Positions 34,497-42,632 of a DNA stretch of 64,000 bases are shown piece after piece (within the stretch, counting starts at the first letter, position 1; every line of letters starts with the position of its first letter). Source of the DNA: Oscillospiraceae bacterium (GTDB lineage Bacteria; Bacillota; Clostridia; Lachnospirales; Lachnospiraceae); contig JAETOO010000016.1 of the NCBI GenBank assembly GCA_021771715.1, positions 1 to 64,000 of the forward strand. Reading direction: 5' to 3'. Under the pieces are notes generated by a model. It was not told the DNA's origin. It made no database searches and worked only from the letters and a program-made list of their open reading frames with translations. Position numbers and translations under genes: made by a program.

Positions 34497-34640
34497 AGCA
34501 ACGAGGTATTTGGTCTGCGCTAAACGTGTGGTCTCACCTGCCGGCTCGGTCGTTGCTAAACGAGTGCCACCGGCACTTGGCAACACTGGCATACAGCACT
34601 GCCAAATATCTACGCAAGCAGGGCTACTTGGCTCGTTGCT
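34497..34640. repeat. Nested imperfect inverted repeats (structured intergenic element)
   Basis: Outer arms agcaacgag (34497-34505) and ctcgttgct (34632-34640) enclose gtatttgg (34506) against ccaaatat (34602) and an inner hairpin gttgc...gcaac (34552-34584) whose tip is gtgcc-acc-ggcac. It lies between the kinase gene and the shared terminator. Whether it acts as RNA or is a small mobile remnant is unclear. Confidence 0.5.
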
Positions 34641-34650
34641 CACGGAAAAA

Positions 34651-34694
34651 AGAGGGGGTCGCAAAATTGTGATTGAGCGATCCCCTCTTTTTTT
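34651..34694. terminator. Bidirectional terminator between nucleoside kinase and rnpB
   Basis: A stem formed by agaggggg-tcgc and gcga-tcccctct encloses an AT-rich loop and has T-tracts on both strands, so it can end the kinase gene on plus and rnpB on minus. Confidence 0.85.
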
Positions 34695-34700
34695 ATCAAT

Positions 34701-35039
34701 AAGCAGGACGATAAGCCGGGTTATGTCGTGAATGGTCATCTATCTAGGCCTGCCGTTGCCGGCAGGCTCAAGCGACCTACCTGAAGCTGACGGGCAGCCA
34801 TATGCTTCGTTGCGGTCTTGCTTCGGATGGGGTTTACATATGCCCCTCCCGTTACCGGGAAGGCGGTAGTCTCTTACACTGCCCTTCCACCCTTACCGGC
34901 GTGCGCCGGCGGTTCATTTCTGTTGCACTGTCCTTGGAGTCGCCTCCACCGGATGTTATCCGGCATCCTGCCCTGTGAAGCCCGGACTTTCCTCGTCTGG
35001 CACCTTTCGGCCTGCCAGCCGCGACCATTTATCCTACTT
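34701..35039 (-). ncRNA. rnpB: RNase P RNA component
   Basis: Read on the minus strand, this ~339-nt region carries the conserved core of bacterial RNase P RNA, the ribozyme that trims tRNA 5' ends: GAGGAAAGTCCGGGC, CACAGGGCAGGATG, the GGTAAGGGTGGAA and GTAAGAGACTACCG segments, and near the 3' end AGATAGATGACC and ACATAACCCGGCTTA. Helix P1 forms from AAGTAGGA (35039-35032) and TCCTGCTT (34708-34701), which sets the ends. It has its own promoter and a terminator. Confidence 0.96.
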
Positions 35040-35054
35040 ATCTCAAGCAGTAGC

Positions 35055-35083
35055 ATTCTAACACAGGATCGGCAGATTTGCAA
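35055..35083 (-). promoter_or_regulatory. rnpB promoter
   Basis: On the minus strand, TTGCAA (35078-35083), 17-bp spacer, TAGAAT (35055-35060), about 15 bp before the P1 helix. Confidence 0.75.
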
Positions 35084-35144
35084 TCAAAATAATCATCTTT
35101 GAAAAGTTAGAAAAGTTTTAAGAAAAGCCCAGAGAAACCCTTCT

Positions 35145-35172
35145 TTGCTTTTGAAAATCGCTGTGCTATAAT
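35145..35172 (+). promoter_or_regulatory. Promoter of the large surface protein gene
   Basis: TTGCTT (35145-35150), 16-bp spacer, TATAAT (35167-35172). A long leader of about 185 bp follows before the ATG. Confidence 0.6.
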
Positions 35173-35359
35173 GCAGATAGAAAATGAAACGCGGCTGTGA
35201 TCTTACAGAAAGTGACACGGCTGTGATCCAACAGCAGGCGGCATGGCGGTAAACACAGCAGAAAATGACGCCTGCCGTGCTCCGGCAGGGGAGATGTAGC
35301 TTCGGCTGGAGTGATAGCAGGTCCTGGCATGGACCTGGAAAGGGAAAGGAAGGGATCCT

Positions 35360-38300
35360 ATGAAGAGAAGACAGAGAAGAATTGCCGCATTGTTGCTGGC
35401 AGGCATGATGATGTGTGCCCCAGTGTCACAGGTATATGCGGAGAGCTCTTATGACGCATCCACTGGTGTCAGTGCGCAGATTTTGTTTCCAAAGGACAGT
35501 CTGACAGGAATTGTTGACGCCGTATGGGTAAACGGCGCGGAGACGGCACTCGAGCAGGAGGGCGTCTGGACAAATCGGGATGACGCGAAGGTGTACAGCG
35601 CTACGACGCCGGGGGACGGCACGCTCCAGATCAGTGAGGCGGGCTATGTGCTCGACGTGACAGGCGGCGTCTCTAAGAAGGCTTCCGACGGGGACGGGGG
35701 AGATACCTCCGGCTATCACTATCAGTTCAGGGACGAGGAGCAGGCTGATCCGGAGCATCCGGTGGACCGCGCTTACTATGCGGTCGATGAGATCGTGCGC
35801 CTGATCGCGGACAGCGCCCCGGAGGGGATGGAGTTCGCGGGCTGGAAGTGCGACACGGAGGGTGTCACGATCGACGATCTGGCGAGTGCAGACACGACGC
35901 TTCGCATGGTGAATAAGAAGGTCGTGGTCAAGGCCGAGTACCGGGAGATACCGCAGACCGACCCGCCGCAGGAGGAAGTGCCTCAGGAAGATCCGAATAT
36001 GGGCGGTGAGGTAGATCCGAATGCCGATCCGGACATGGGCGGTGAGTTGGATCCGAATGCAGATCCTAATATGAGCGGTGAAGCAGATCCGAATGTAGAT
36101 GTAAATATAGGCGGCGATGCGGATCCGAATACAGACCCGAATATGGGCAGCGATACAGATCCGAATGCAGATGTGAATATAGGCGGCGATGCAGATCCGA
36201 ATGCCGACGTGAATATAGGCGGCGATGCAGATCCGAATGCCGATCCGAATGCGGGCGGTATGGATGACGGCTCGAATACGGTGGATATCACGCTTCCGGG
36301 AGATGGAGGCGTAGATGGTACAGGTGCAGCCGATGGCGGCAGCGATGTGTCCGGCGGTCAGGAGGCGCCGTTCGACATTCAGATATCTGACAGCTACAGC
36401 TCGGAGGAGCCGACGCAGACGCTTTATCAGGTGACAGTCAACAATGGCACGGCGGCAGGCAGCGCCGGAGTGTCGGAGAGCGGGTATGCCGCGGGAGATG
36501 CCATCACGGTTACGGCACTTGACCGGACGGCCGAGGGGCTCGCGTTTACCGGCTGGTATGTCGATTCGATGAATGCGACGGTCCCGGATCTCCTGGCTTC
36601 CACGACGGTCTTTGAGATGCCGGCGGAAGACGTTACACTGACGGCTACTTATCAGGAGAGTGCGCCCGCGGAGTATAAGCTGACGGTGAACAACGGTTCG
36701 TCGGATGCGGAGAGCTACACGGCGCAGACGAGAGTGACGGTCCGCGCGGCTGACCGTTCGGCGGAGGGCTTTGTCTTCACAGGTTGGACTGTGGAGACCG
36801 GCAATGTCCAGCTGGAGGATGGCAGCGCAGCCGAGACAGCATTTGTGATGCCGGCGGAAGAGGTAATTCTGACGGCCAACTATACGGAGCAGACAGACAC
36901 GCCCCAGGGCGACGGAACTCAGCCGGATGGATCACAGGGTGAGGGAAAGCAGCCGGATGGATCACAGGGCGATACAACTCAGCCAGATGGAGGTCAGGAC
37001 GACACAGCTCAGCCAGATGCATCACAGGATAGCACAATTCAGCCGAATGGATCACAGGGTGACACGACTCAGCCGGATGCATCGCAGGACAACACAAATC
37101 AGGGCGATACGACTCAGCCGAATCCGGACGGTACGCCGGACGGAACGGTTGTGAATCCGGTGGACGCGGAGACAAACGCGCCGGCGAATGCGGACCCTGA
37201 CGCAGTTCAGACGGAGCCGGCAGCGCAGAAGTACCAGGTAACGGTAGAGAACAACGGAATCGGCACCGGCGAGTACGCGGCGGGTGAGAATGTCACGGTC
37301 GAGGCGCCGAAGGAGTCTGCGGACGGCCAGGTGTTTGACTCCTGGCAGACGAGCAGCGGAAATGTCGCGCTTGCAGACCCGACACAGGCGGTCACTTCGT
37401 TTGTGATGCCGGCCGAGGCGGTGACGGTGACCCCGACGTATGCAGCTCCGCTGTATGATGTTACGGCTGCGGAGGAGGACCAGGCGAACCCGAAGATCAC
37501 GTTATCCACAACAGAGGGAACAGGCACCCTGGCGCTCAAGGCTGAGGCAGGCAAGACGGTGACAGTTGCCGCGGCGGACCGCTCAGCAGAGGGGCTTCAG
37601 TTCGACCACTGGGAGGCGGAGGTGGCAGATACCGCCAACGCGGTCACATTTGCGGATGCAAAGGCAGCCTCCACGACCTTCACTATGGTGAGCCAGGCAG
37701 TAACCGTAAAGGCAGTGTATACGCAGATCCCGAAGACCTACAAGGTCACGGTGGCCAACGGCCTGATCAACAATTCCGCGTCGGAGCTGATCTGTGAGGA
37801 GAACGCGCAGATCACCGTGACGGCAAATCCGAGCCCGAGCGGTCAGGCATTTGCGCACTGGACGATCAATGACGGGGCGTACAATCTTGGCGATGCGGCC
37901 TACAATCAGACGCTTCAGCTGACGGTGACGGAGAATATGAACATCCGCGCCGAGTATGAGGGAATTCAGTACAATGTCAAGGTAGAGAACGGCCAGAGCA
38001 ACTATGCGACGTGCGTCAGCGGAACCTCCGTTACCGTCACGGCAAACGACGCCCCGGAGGGATATGAGTTCGACTACTGGTCGGTGGACAGCCAGAATGC
38101 ATCCCTGAACAATGTGTACAGCGCGGTAGCGGCGTTCGCGATGCCGGCAGCGGACGTCACACTGTCCGCACACTATCGCCAGGTGGCGTACACGGTGTAC
38201 GTGGAGAACGGAACGGCGGACGATGATCTGTACTACGCGGGAGAGCTCGTGACGGTGAAGTCCAATTATCCGGCGAGCGGCCGCGTGTTTAACAAGTGGG

Positions 38301-38845
38301 AGGCGACAGGAGACGTAACCTTCGAGAACGCGTCGCGGTGGAAGACGACCTTCACGATGCCGGCCGAGGACGTCGATGTGCGTGCGACTTACAAGGATGG
38401 ACCGTCCACAAATGACAATGTGATTCTGGACCTTGTGGCGGGCGGCCAGTATTTTACCGGCGATACGATCAAGTTCACGGCGCAGGGCGCAGGCATGGCG
38501 AACACGAACCCGAATCCGGGAGATTACCGCTATCGCCCGTCCGGCTACCAGATCGGAAACGTGACCGGCACACTGCAGTCGCCGTATTCGATCTCGATGG
38601 CGATTAACGCGACAGGTGAGTACACACTGAAGGTGACTTTTAACAAGGACATCTATGACGGAAAGAATTGGGTGGCTGACGGCACGACGGACACGAAGTC
38701 TGTGACCTTCCAGGTCGTGACAAAGGCGGGCGCGGTGGCAACCGGCGATGAGACGCCGCTTGTGGCAGTCGGTGCAATCGCGGTGATCTCCTGTGTGATT
38801 TTCCTTCTTCTTCTGGTGATCTTCCTGAAGAAAAGAAAGAAATAG
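35360..38845 (+). CDS. Large repeat-rich surface protein (InlB B-repeat-like domains)
   Basis: An 1161-residue exported protein. A signal peptide (residues ~1-27, ending QVYAES) leads into ~8 beta-grasp-like repeats of the divergent InlB B-repeat type, each ~65-75 residues, with Y-x-V-T-V-x-N-G, G-x-x-F-x-x-W and F-x-MPAEDVTL-x-A-x-Y. Two disordered linkers interrupt them: a DPN(A/M)-rich repeat at ~210-305 and a TQPDGSQGD-like repeat at ~515-595. The C-terminus is a membrane helix (VAVGAIAVISCVIFLLLLVIF) and KKRKK. ATGDETP before the helix resembles a worn-down sorting motif, but no true LPxTG is present. It probably mediates adhesion or wall attachment. The start follows aaaggaaggg. Confidence 0.85.
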   Translation: MKRRQRRIAALLLAGMMMCAPVSQVYAESSYDASTGVSAQILFPKDSLTGIVDAVWVNGAETALEQEGVWTNRDDAKVYSATTPGDGTLQISEAGYVLDVTGGVSKKASDGDGGDTSGYHYQFRDEEQADPEHPVDRAYYAVDEIVRLIADSAPEGMEFAGWKCDTEGVTIDDLASADTTLRMVNKKVVVKAEYREIPQTDPPQEEVPQEDPNMGGEVDPNADPDMGGELDPNADPNMSGEADPNVDVNIGGDADPNTDPNMGSDTDPNADVNIGGDADPNADVNIGGDADPNADPNAGGMDDGSNTVDITLPGDGGVDGTGAADGGSDVSGGQEAPFDIQISDSYSSEEPTQTLYQVTVNNGTAAGSAGVSESGYAAGDAITVTALDRTAEGLAFTGWYVDSMNATVPDLLASTTVFEMPAEDVTLTATYQESAPAEYKLTVNNGSSDAESYTAQTRVTVRAADRSAEGFVFTGWTVETGNVQLEDGSAAETAFVMPAEEVILTANYTEQTDTPQGDGTQPDGSQGEGKQPDGSQGDTTQPDGGQDDTAQPDASQDSTIQPNGSQGDTTQPDASQDNTNQGDTTQPNPDGTPDGTVVNPVDAETNAPANADPDAVQTEPAAQKYQVTVENNGIGTGEYAAGENVTVEAPKESADGQVFDSWQTSSGNVALADPTQAVTSFVMPAEAVTVTPTYAAPLYDVTAAEEDQANPKITLSTTEGTGTLALKAEAGKTVTVAAADRSAEGLQFDHWEAEVADTANAVTFADAKAASTTFTMVSQAVTVKAVYTQIPKTYKVTVANGLINNSASELICEENAQITVTANPSPSGQAFAHWTINDGAYNLGDAAYNQTLQLTVTENMNIRAEYEGIQYNVKVENGQSNYATCVSGTSVTVTANDAPEGYEFDYWSVDSQNASLNNVYSAVAAFAMPAADVTLSAHYRQVAYTVYVENGTADDDLYYAGELVTVKSNYPASGRVFNKWEATGDVTFENASRWKTTFTMPAEDVDVRATYKDGPSTNDNVILDLVAGGQYFTGDTIKFTAQGAGMANTNPNPGDYRYRPSGYQIGNVTGTLQSPYSISMAINATGEYTLKVTFNKDIYDGKNWVADGTTDTKSVTFQVVTKAGAVATGDETPLVAVGAIAVISCVIFLLLLVIFLKKRKK
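35990..36255 (+). repeat. Coding repeat (Asp-Pro-Asn rich)
   Basis: About ten 24-33-bp units encode D-P-N-A-D-x-N-x-G-G variants inside the surface protein gene. Copies are nearly identical at DNA level (for example gatccgaatgc), so length may vary between strains. Confidence 0.8.
36900..37110 (+). repeat. Coding repeat (TQPDGSQGD type)
   Basis: Eight or so ~30-bp units encode T-Q-P-D-G-S-Q-G-D and close variants. They form a second flexible spacer in the surface protein. Confidence 0.8.
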
Positions 38846-38880
38846 GGCGAAGCGCCTGACGGGCAGAGTGCCCATGTAGA

Positions 38881-38946
38881 AAAAGAGCTTCCGGGAAGCC
38901 TTCGGCATCAGAGCTGATGCGCAGAACGCTTCCCGGAAGCTTTTCA
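38881..38946. terminator. Bidirectional terminator after the surface protein gene
   Basis: A 14-bp perfect stem (agcttccgggaagc at 38886, complement at 38928-38941) with T-runs on both strands lies between the convergent surface protein and HAD phosphatase genes. Confidence 0.8.
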
Positions 38947-38975
38947 TTATGAAGAAATGCAGTTTCGGATTTCAA

Positions 38976-39797
38976 TCAGATGTCCCCGAGGATGAAGCGG
39001 TGAATAATCTCCGCGACCCCGTCGTGGTTGTTGTCGGCCTGGGTGACATAGGTGCCGTGCCGGGCAATGTCCGGGGAGGCGTTGCGCATCACTGCGCCGA
39101 CGTGCGCCGCTTCGAGCATTGCGATGTCGTTCTGCGCGTCACCGGCGGCGACGGAATCTGTGATCGGGATGCCGAGATAGTCGCACATCCATTTTACTGC
39201 GAAGCCCTTTGAGATGCCGACCGGGACGATCTCGAGGTAGATGTCGCTCGAGAAGAAGCTGTCGAGGATGCCGGAATAGTCCGCGAGGATTTTCTGGCGA
39301 AACGCTTCGAGGTGTGCGTGGTCGTGCTCGTCGATGGCGAGCAGCTTGTAGGGGGCCTCGGACAGGGCGGCGTTGACATCCGCGACAACCTGGTACGGGA
39401 CGAGCGTCCCGCGCGTATAGCCCTGGATTTCCGGGCAGTCGCGCTCTGTGAGCACATGGGTCGCGGAGTAGGTCTGGATGTGGAGGTTCCAGCGGTAAGC
39501 CTCCTCAAACACGGGGCGGATCAGCTCTCTCGGCACAGGCCGTCCGTACAGCGTTTTTTGACGGTACGTATCGTAGATCTGTCCGCCGTTGTAAGTGATG
39601 GCATAGCACCCTTCTTTGGTGAGGCCAAGGCGCTCAGCCTGGATCCGCGCGCTGGCGAGGGGACGGCCGGTCGAGATCACAATCTTGTGTCCGAGGGAGA
39701 GCGCCCGGTCAATGGCCGCCTGGTTGCCGGGTGTGATCTCCTTTTTGTCGTTCAATAGGGTGCCGTCAAGGTCGGTAAAAAGAATTTTCGTATTCAT
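38976..39797 (-). CDS. Cof-type HAD-superfamily phosphatase
   Basis: A 273-residue cytosolic HAD phosphatase of the Cof/YidA subfamily (IIB). Motif I is FTDLDGTLLND (residues ~6-16), motif II is VISTGRP, the motif III Lys is in ISKGFAVKWM, and motif IV is AAGDAQNDIAMLEAA. Its ATG overlaps the stop of the 68-aa gene by 4 bp (ATGA), which supports this start over one at 39830. The natural substrate is usually a sugar phosphate or pyridoxal phosphate and cannot be told here. Confidence 0.92.
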   Translation of the reverse strand: MNTKILFTDLDGTLLNDKKEITPGNQAAIDRALSLGHKIVISTGRPLASARIQAERLGLTKEGCYAITYNGGQIYDTYRQKTLYGRPVPRELIRPVFEEAYRWNLHIQTYSATHVLTERDCPEIQGYTRGTLVPYQVVADVNAALSEAPYKLLAIDEHDHAHLEAFRQKILADYSGILDSFFSSDIYLEIVPVGISKGFAVKWMCDYLGIPITDSVAAGDAQNDIAMLEAAHVGAVMRNASPDIARHGTYVTQADNNHDGVAEIIHRFILGDI

Positions 39798-40000
39798 GAT
39801 GTCTGTTCTTTGCGCTCCTTTTCCATCCATGCTTCCAGCGCCTCGTCACTCTCGCTGATCCAGATATCCTCCTCCTCTGCATTCAGTCCGAGGTATTCGC
39901 GCAAGGTGCAAGTCTCGTCGCTGAAGTTCCACTTGTCGGTCAGATCGAAGATTTCCTCAAAATCTGCCTCGTAGCGCATAAATCGTTCACGAAATGTCAT
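39794..40000 (-). CDS. 68-residue acidic protein, unknown function
   Basis: A small soluble protein beginning MTFRERFMRYEADFEEIFDL, strongly acidic in its second half (AEEEDIWISESDEALEAWME). It overlaps the end of the PHP gene by 14 bp and the start of the HAD gene by 4 bp, so three proteins are made from one tightly coupled message. The ATG follows aaaggagaac. I do not recognise a named family; the coupling argues that it is real. Confidence 0.75.
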   Translation of the reverse strand: MTFRERFMRYEADFEEIFDLTDKWNFSDETCTLREYLGLNAEEEDIWISESDEALEAWMEKERKEQTS

Positions 40001-40994
40001 TCGGTTCTCCTTTCTCTGCGTTTCGGCAGCGCTCTGTCCGTCTGCGGCGCAGCTGCTCGAGAAGGCTGCAGGGGATGTCCAGGTTTCCCATACCGCTGCC
40101 GAGATCAATTTCCGGCTTGTTGGCGCCGTGAAAATCGGAGCCGCCGCTTGGGAGGAGCCCAAAATCGGAAGCGACGGAGGAAAGATATGCTTCGTCCGCC
40201 TTAGAGTGAGTCGAATAATAGACCTCTATGCCAATCAGACCGCGTTCGGTCAGCCTTTTCAGGAGACGGCGCAGGCCGGCGCCATCGAGGCGGTACTGCA
40301 GCGGATGCGCGAGGACCGGAATGCCGCCATGTCTTAGGATCAGCTCCGTGACCTCGAAGGGGTCTGCCTTCTCGCGCGGGATGTAGTACCGGCCGCCCTC
40401 CCCGAGACAGGTGGCAAAGGCTTCGTCCTTATTGCGGACATAGCCGTGCTCGGCGAGGTAGCGCGCGAAATGTGCGCGTGTCCAGATTCCGCTGCCGAAA
40501 CGGTCCGTCATCTGCTCCCTGGAGATGGGGATCCCGTCGGAGGCCATGAGGTCGATCATCCTGAGATTCCGGTGCAGGCGGTCATCGCGAAACCAGCGGA
40601 TCCGTGACCGAAACTCCGGGTCGTGATACGCGATGTCGAGCCCGACGATGTGGATATCGCCCCCAAGATACTCCGTCGAAAACTCGATGCCCGGGATCAC
40701 CTCGAGGCTGCCGGACGCATGGTCGGCGTGCTGTTCAGCCTGACACTCAGTCTGATCTCCCGCAGGAGCAGCGGCAGAGTGTGCAGAAGCGTGCCACTCA
40801 GGCACATCTCCCGGCGTGTCAGCATGCGTGTACGCGGCTGCAGCGCGGATGGCTTCGTCGATTCCGTCGACGCAGTCGTGATCGGTCAGCGCGAACGAGG
40901 AGAGACCTCTGTGTATGGCATAGGCTGTGAGCTCCGCCGGGGAGAGGGTGCCGTCCGAGCAGCTGGAATGTACGTGCAAATCCGTTCGTTTCAT
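39987..40994 (-). CDS. PHP-domain phosphoesterase
   Basis: A 335-residue metal enzyme. DLHVHSSCSDGTLSPAELT (residues 4-22), ALTDHDCVDG, VIPGIEFST, PVLAHP and SGGSDFHGANKP give the metal-binding residues of the PHP family, in the arrangement of YciV/RNase AM-like proteins that act on 3',5'-nucleotide bisphosphates or trim rRNA 5' ends. A low-complexity His/Ala/Gln-rich insertion of ~40 residues (about 52-92) lies after the TDHD motif. The ATG follows gaaggag. First gene of the coupled trio. Confidence 0.9.
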   Translation of the reverse strand: MKRTDLHVHSSCSDGTLSPAELTAYAIHRGLSSFALTDHDCVDGIDEAIRAAAAYTHADTPGDVPEWHASAHSAAAPAGDQTECQAEQHADHASGSLEVIPGIEFSTEYLGGDIHIVGLDIAYHDPEFRSRIRWFRDDRLHRNLRMIDLMASDGIPISREQMTDRFGSGIWTRAHFARYLAEHGYVRNKDEAFATCLGEGGRYYIPREKADPFEVTELILRHGGIPVLAHPLQYRLDGAGLRRLLKRLTERGLIGIEVYYSTHSKADEAYLSSVASDFGLLPSGGSDFHGANKPEIDLGSGMGNLDIPCSLLEQLRRRRTERCRNAEKGEPNDIS

Positions 40995-41061
40995 AAAAAC
41001 TCCTTCAAGATGCAAACCTGGGATATAATTTGTGGGAACGGATGTCCCTGCAAAGTGAATG

Positions 41062-41092
41062 AAAAAAAGCTCACCACAAAATGCGGTGAGCC
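41062..41092 (-). terminator. Terminator of tRNA-Glu
   Basis: On the minus strand gctcaccgc pairs with gtggtgagc, followed by seven Ts, 4 nt beyond the tRNA 3' end. Confidence 0.8.
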
Positions 41093-41095
41093 TTA

Positions 41096-41167
41096 CAGTC
41101 CGTACGAGAATCGAACTCGTGTTTCCGCCGTGAGAGGGCGGCGTCTTAACCGCTTGACCAACGAACC
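41096..41167 (-). tRNA. tRNA-Glu (anticodon CTC)
   Basis: A 72-nt cloverleaf on the minus strand: acceptor GGTTCGT/ACGGACT, D-arm with TGGTCAAGCGGTTAAGAC, anticodon stem CCGCC/GGCGG with loop CTCTCAC (anticodon CTC, reads GAG), T-loop GTTCGATTC. No CCA is encoded, so the CCA-adding enzyme is needed. It stands alone with its own terminator. Confidence 0.95.
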
Positions 41168-41347
41168 AGACTCCAACATTATAACCAGGTTCTTCTGTCT
41201 TGTCAACACTTTTTTTAAAATTTTTTCCGCCTGTCTTTTGCCGCTGTCTTTTGCCCTGTCTGGCGGAGTCTGACGGACTGCGCGATGTCATGGTGCGATG
41301 ATTCTGCGATTGTGTAGAAAAAAGGACAGGAAGCGGGGAGAAAATAG

Positions 41348-41376
41348 TTGACTTATTGGCCTGATATAAGTAAAAT
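41348..41376 (+). promoter_or_regulatory. Promoter of the pilus locus
   Basis: TTGACT (41348-41353), 17-bp spacer, TAAAAT (41371-41376), 95 bp before the prepilin start. Confidence 0.7.
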
Positions 41377-41470
41377 TGAGAAGAAAAGAAGAATCAGACA
41401 GAGAGAGTGTGGGAAAGAAAGAGATTCTTCGAAAATAGAAAAGTGTTTGCGGGTAAAAGGAGGAGGCAGT

Positions 41471-41902
41471 ATGAAGAGACTGAGAAAGTTGTTAAGCAGG
41501 GCAAAGAAAAATCAGAAGGGATTCACGCTGGTGGAGCTGATTGTGGTCCTGGTTATCATCTCGATCCTGGCGGCGATCCTGGTGCCGTCCCTGACGAAGT
41601 GGATTGACAAGGCGAATGAGAAGCAGGTAGTTGTGGACGCGCGCACGGTGTATCTGGCGGCGCAGACGGTGGCTTCCGAGCAGTACGGAATGGGCACCCC
41701 GGTGGGCGATGAGCTGGTGATGGGCGCCAATGCAGGAGATGAGGGAGCCGGTCACGAGGCGACCGATCTGGCGGATCTCGATCCTGCTGGATATGAGGCC
41801 GTGTTTACGATCGTTGACAACAAAGTCGCTTCCGGTACGTATACGACAGACCGCTTTATCGCGACTCTTTCCGACGGAAAGTGGACAGTAACGGCAAGAT
41901 AA
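41471..41902 (+). CDS. Type IV prepilin-like protein
   Basis: A 143-residue prepilin. A 17-residue basic leader ending KNQKG is followed by FTLVELIVVLVIISILAAILVPSL, so prepilin peptidase would cut G17/F18 and leave Glu at mature position 5. The globular part is short, with Gly/Asp/Ala-rich loops (GANAGDEGAGHEATDLADLDP) and a final beta-rich segment. The ATG follows aggaggcagt. It is the only pilin in the locus and lies before a terminator, so it should be made in excess over the machinery. Confidence 0.9.
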   Translation: MKRLRKLLSRAKKNQKGFTLVELIVVLVIISILAAILVPSLTKWIDKANEKQVVVDARTVYLAAQTVASEQYGMGTPVGDELVMGANAGDEGAGHEATDLADLDPAGYEAVFTIVDNKVASGTYTTDRFIATLSDGKWTVTAR

Positions 41903-41916
41903 GAGGATTTCAGAAC

Positions 41917-41943
41917 AAAGCGGCATCAGTGATGCCGCTTTTT
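41917..41943 (+). terminator. Intrinsic terminator after prepilin
   Basis: The stem agcggcatc/gatgccgct with a 3-nt loop is followed by a T-run. It would lower transcription of the peptidase and assembly genes relative to pilin. Confidence 0.75.
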
Positions 41944-41969
41944 ATGATTGAGAGGCTGGGTGATAGGGC

Positions 41970-42461
41970 ATGGCGGCAGGGGTCTTTTCGGGACATGCGC
42001 TCCTTCCGGTGATTCTGTTTTTCGGAATGCTAGCGGCGGTCGCGGTGATTGATGTGAGGACTCTGGAGATTCCAAACGGGCTGGTGCTGGCGGTCGCGAT
42101 CATTGCGGTGGTGGACTATCTGGCCGGGGCAGGGCCCGGATTTGCCGGGAGGCTGCTGGGGGGCTGCTGCGTCAGCATCCCGATGCTCGTCCTGACGCTG
42201 TTGATTCCGGGCGCGTTTGGCGGCGGAGACATCAAGCTGATGGCGGCATGCGGGCTGATGCTCGGCTGGCGGCTTGTGCTGTTTGCGATGTTCGCCGCGG
42301 TTCTGATGGGCGGCTGTGCGGGGATCTTCCTGCTTGCCTCCGGGAGAAAAGGCAGGGCGGATCACTTTGCGTTCGGGCCGTTTCTGTGTGCGGGCTGCAT
42401 CGCTGCACTGCTGTGCGGGGATCCGATCCTGGCGTGGTATCGAGAGCTGCTGGCGCTTTAA
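41970..42461 (+). CDS. Prepilin peptidase (A24 family, peptidase core only)
   Basis: A 163-residue membrane aspartic protease that removes the prepilin leader. The two catalytic Asp residues are in VIDVRTLEIPN (near residue 26) and FGGGDIKLM (near 90). It lacks the N-terminal cytosolic methylase domain with Cys motifs found in full PilD, so the new pilin N-terminus may not be methylated by this enzyme. About six helices. It starts 27 bp past the terminator. Confidence 0.9.
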   Translation: MAAGVFSGHALLPVILFFGMLAAVAVIDVRTLEIPNGLVLAVAIIAVVDYLAGAGPGFAGRLLGGCCVSIPMLVLTLLIPGAFGGGDIKLMAACGLMLGWRLVLFAMFAAVLMGGCAGIFLLASGRKGRADHFAFGPFLCAGCIAALLCGDPILAWYRELLAL

Positions 42462-42632
42462 GCCCCCAGAATGAGGAGCATGTAAGAGGTGAGAGTCTGC
42501 GGAACGATGAGAATTGAGAATGCAGAAAGTACAACCCCCAGAACTATGAGCCCCAGGAGTGCGCCCCAGGCAATTTAGAATTTAAAATCTGCACAGAACC
42601 AGATAGTGCAAAAAAGAAGCAGGAGCAATGGG

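Noticed and set aside
38740-38845. LPxTG sortase signal on the surface protein
   Set aside because: Only ATGDETP precedes the helix; Leu-Pro is missing, so it is reported as degenerate only.
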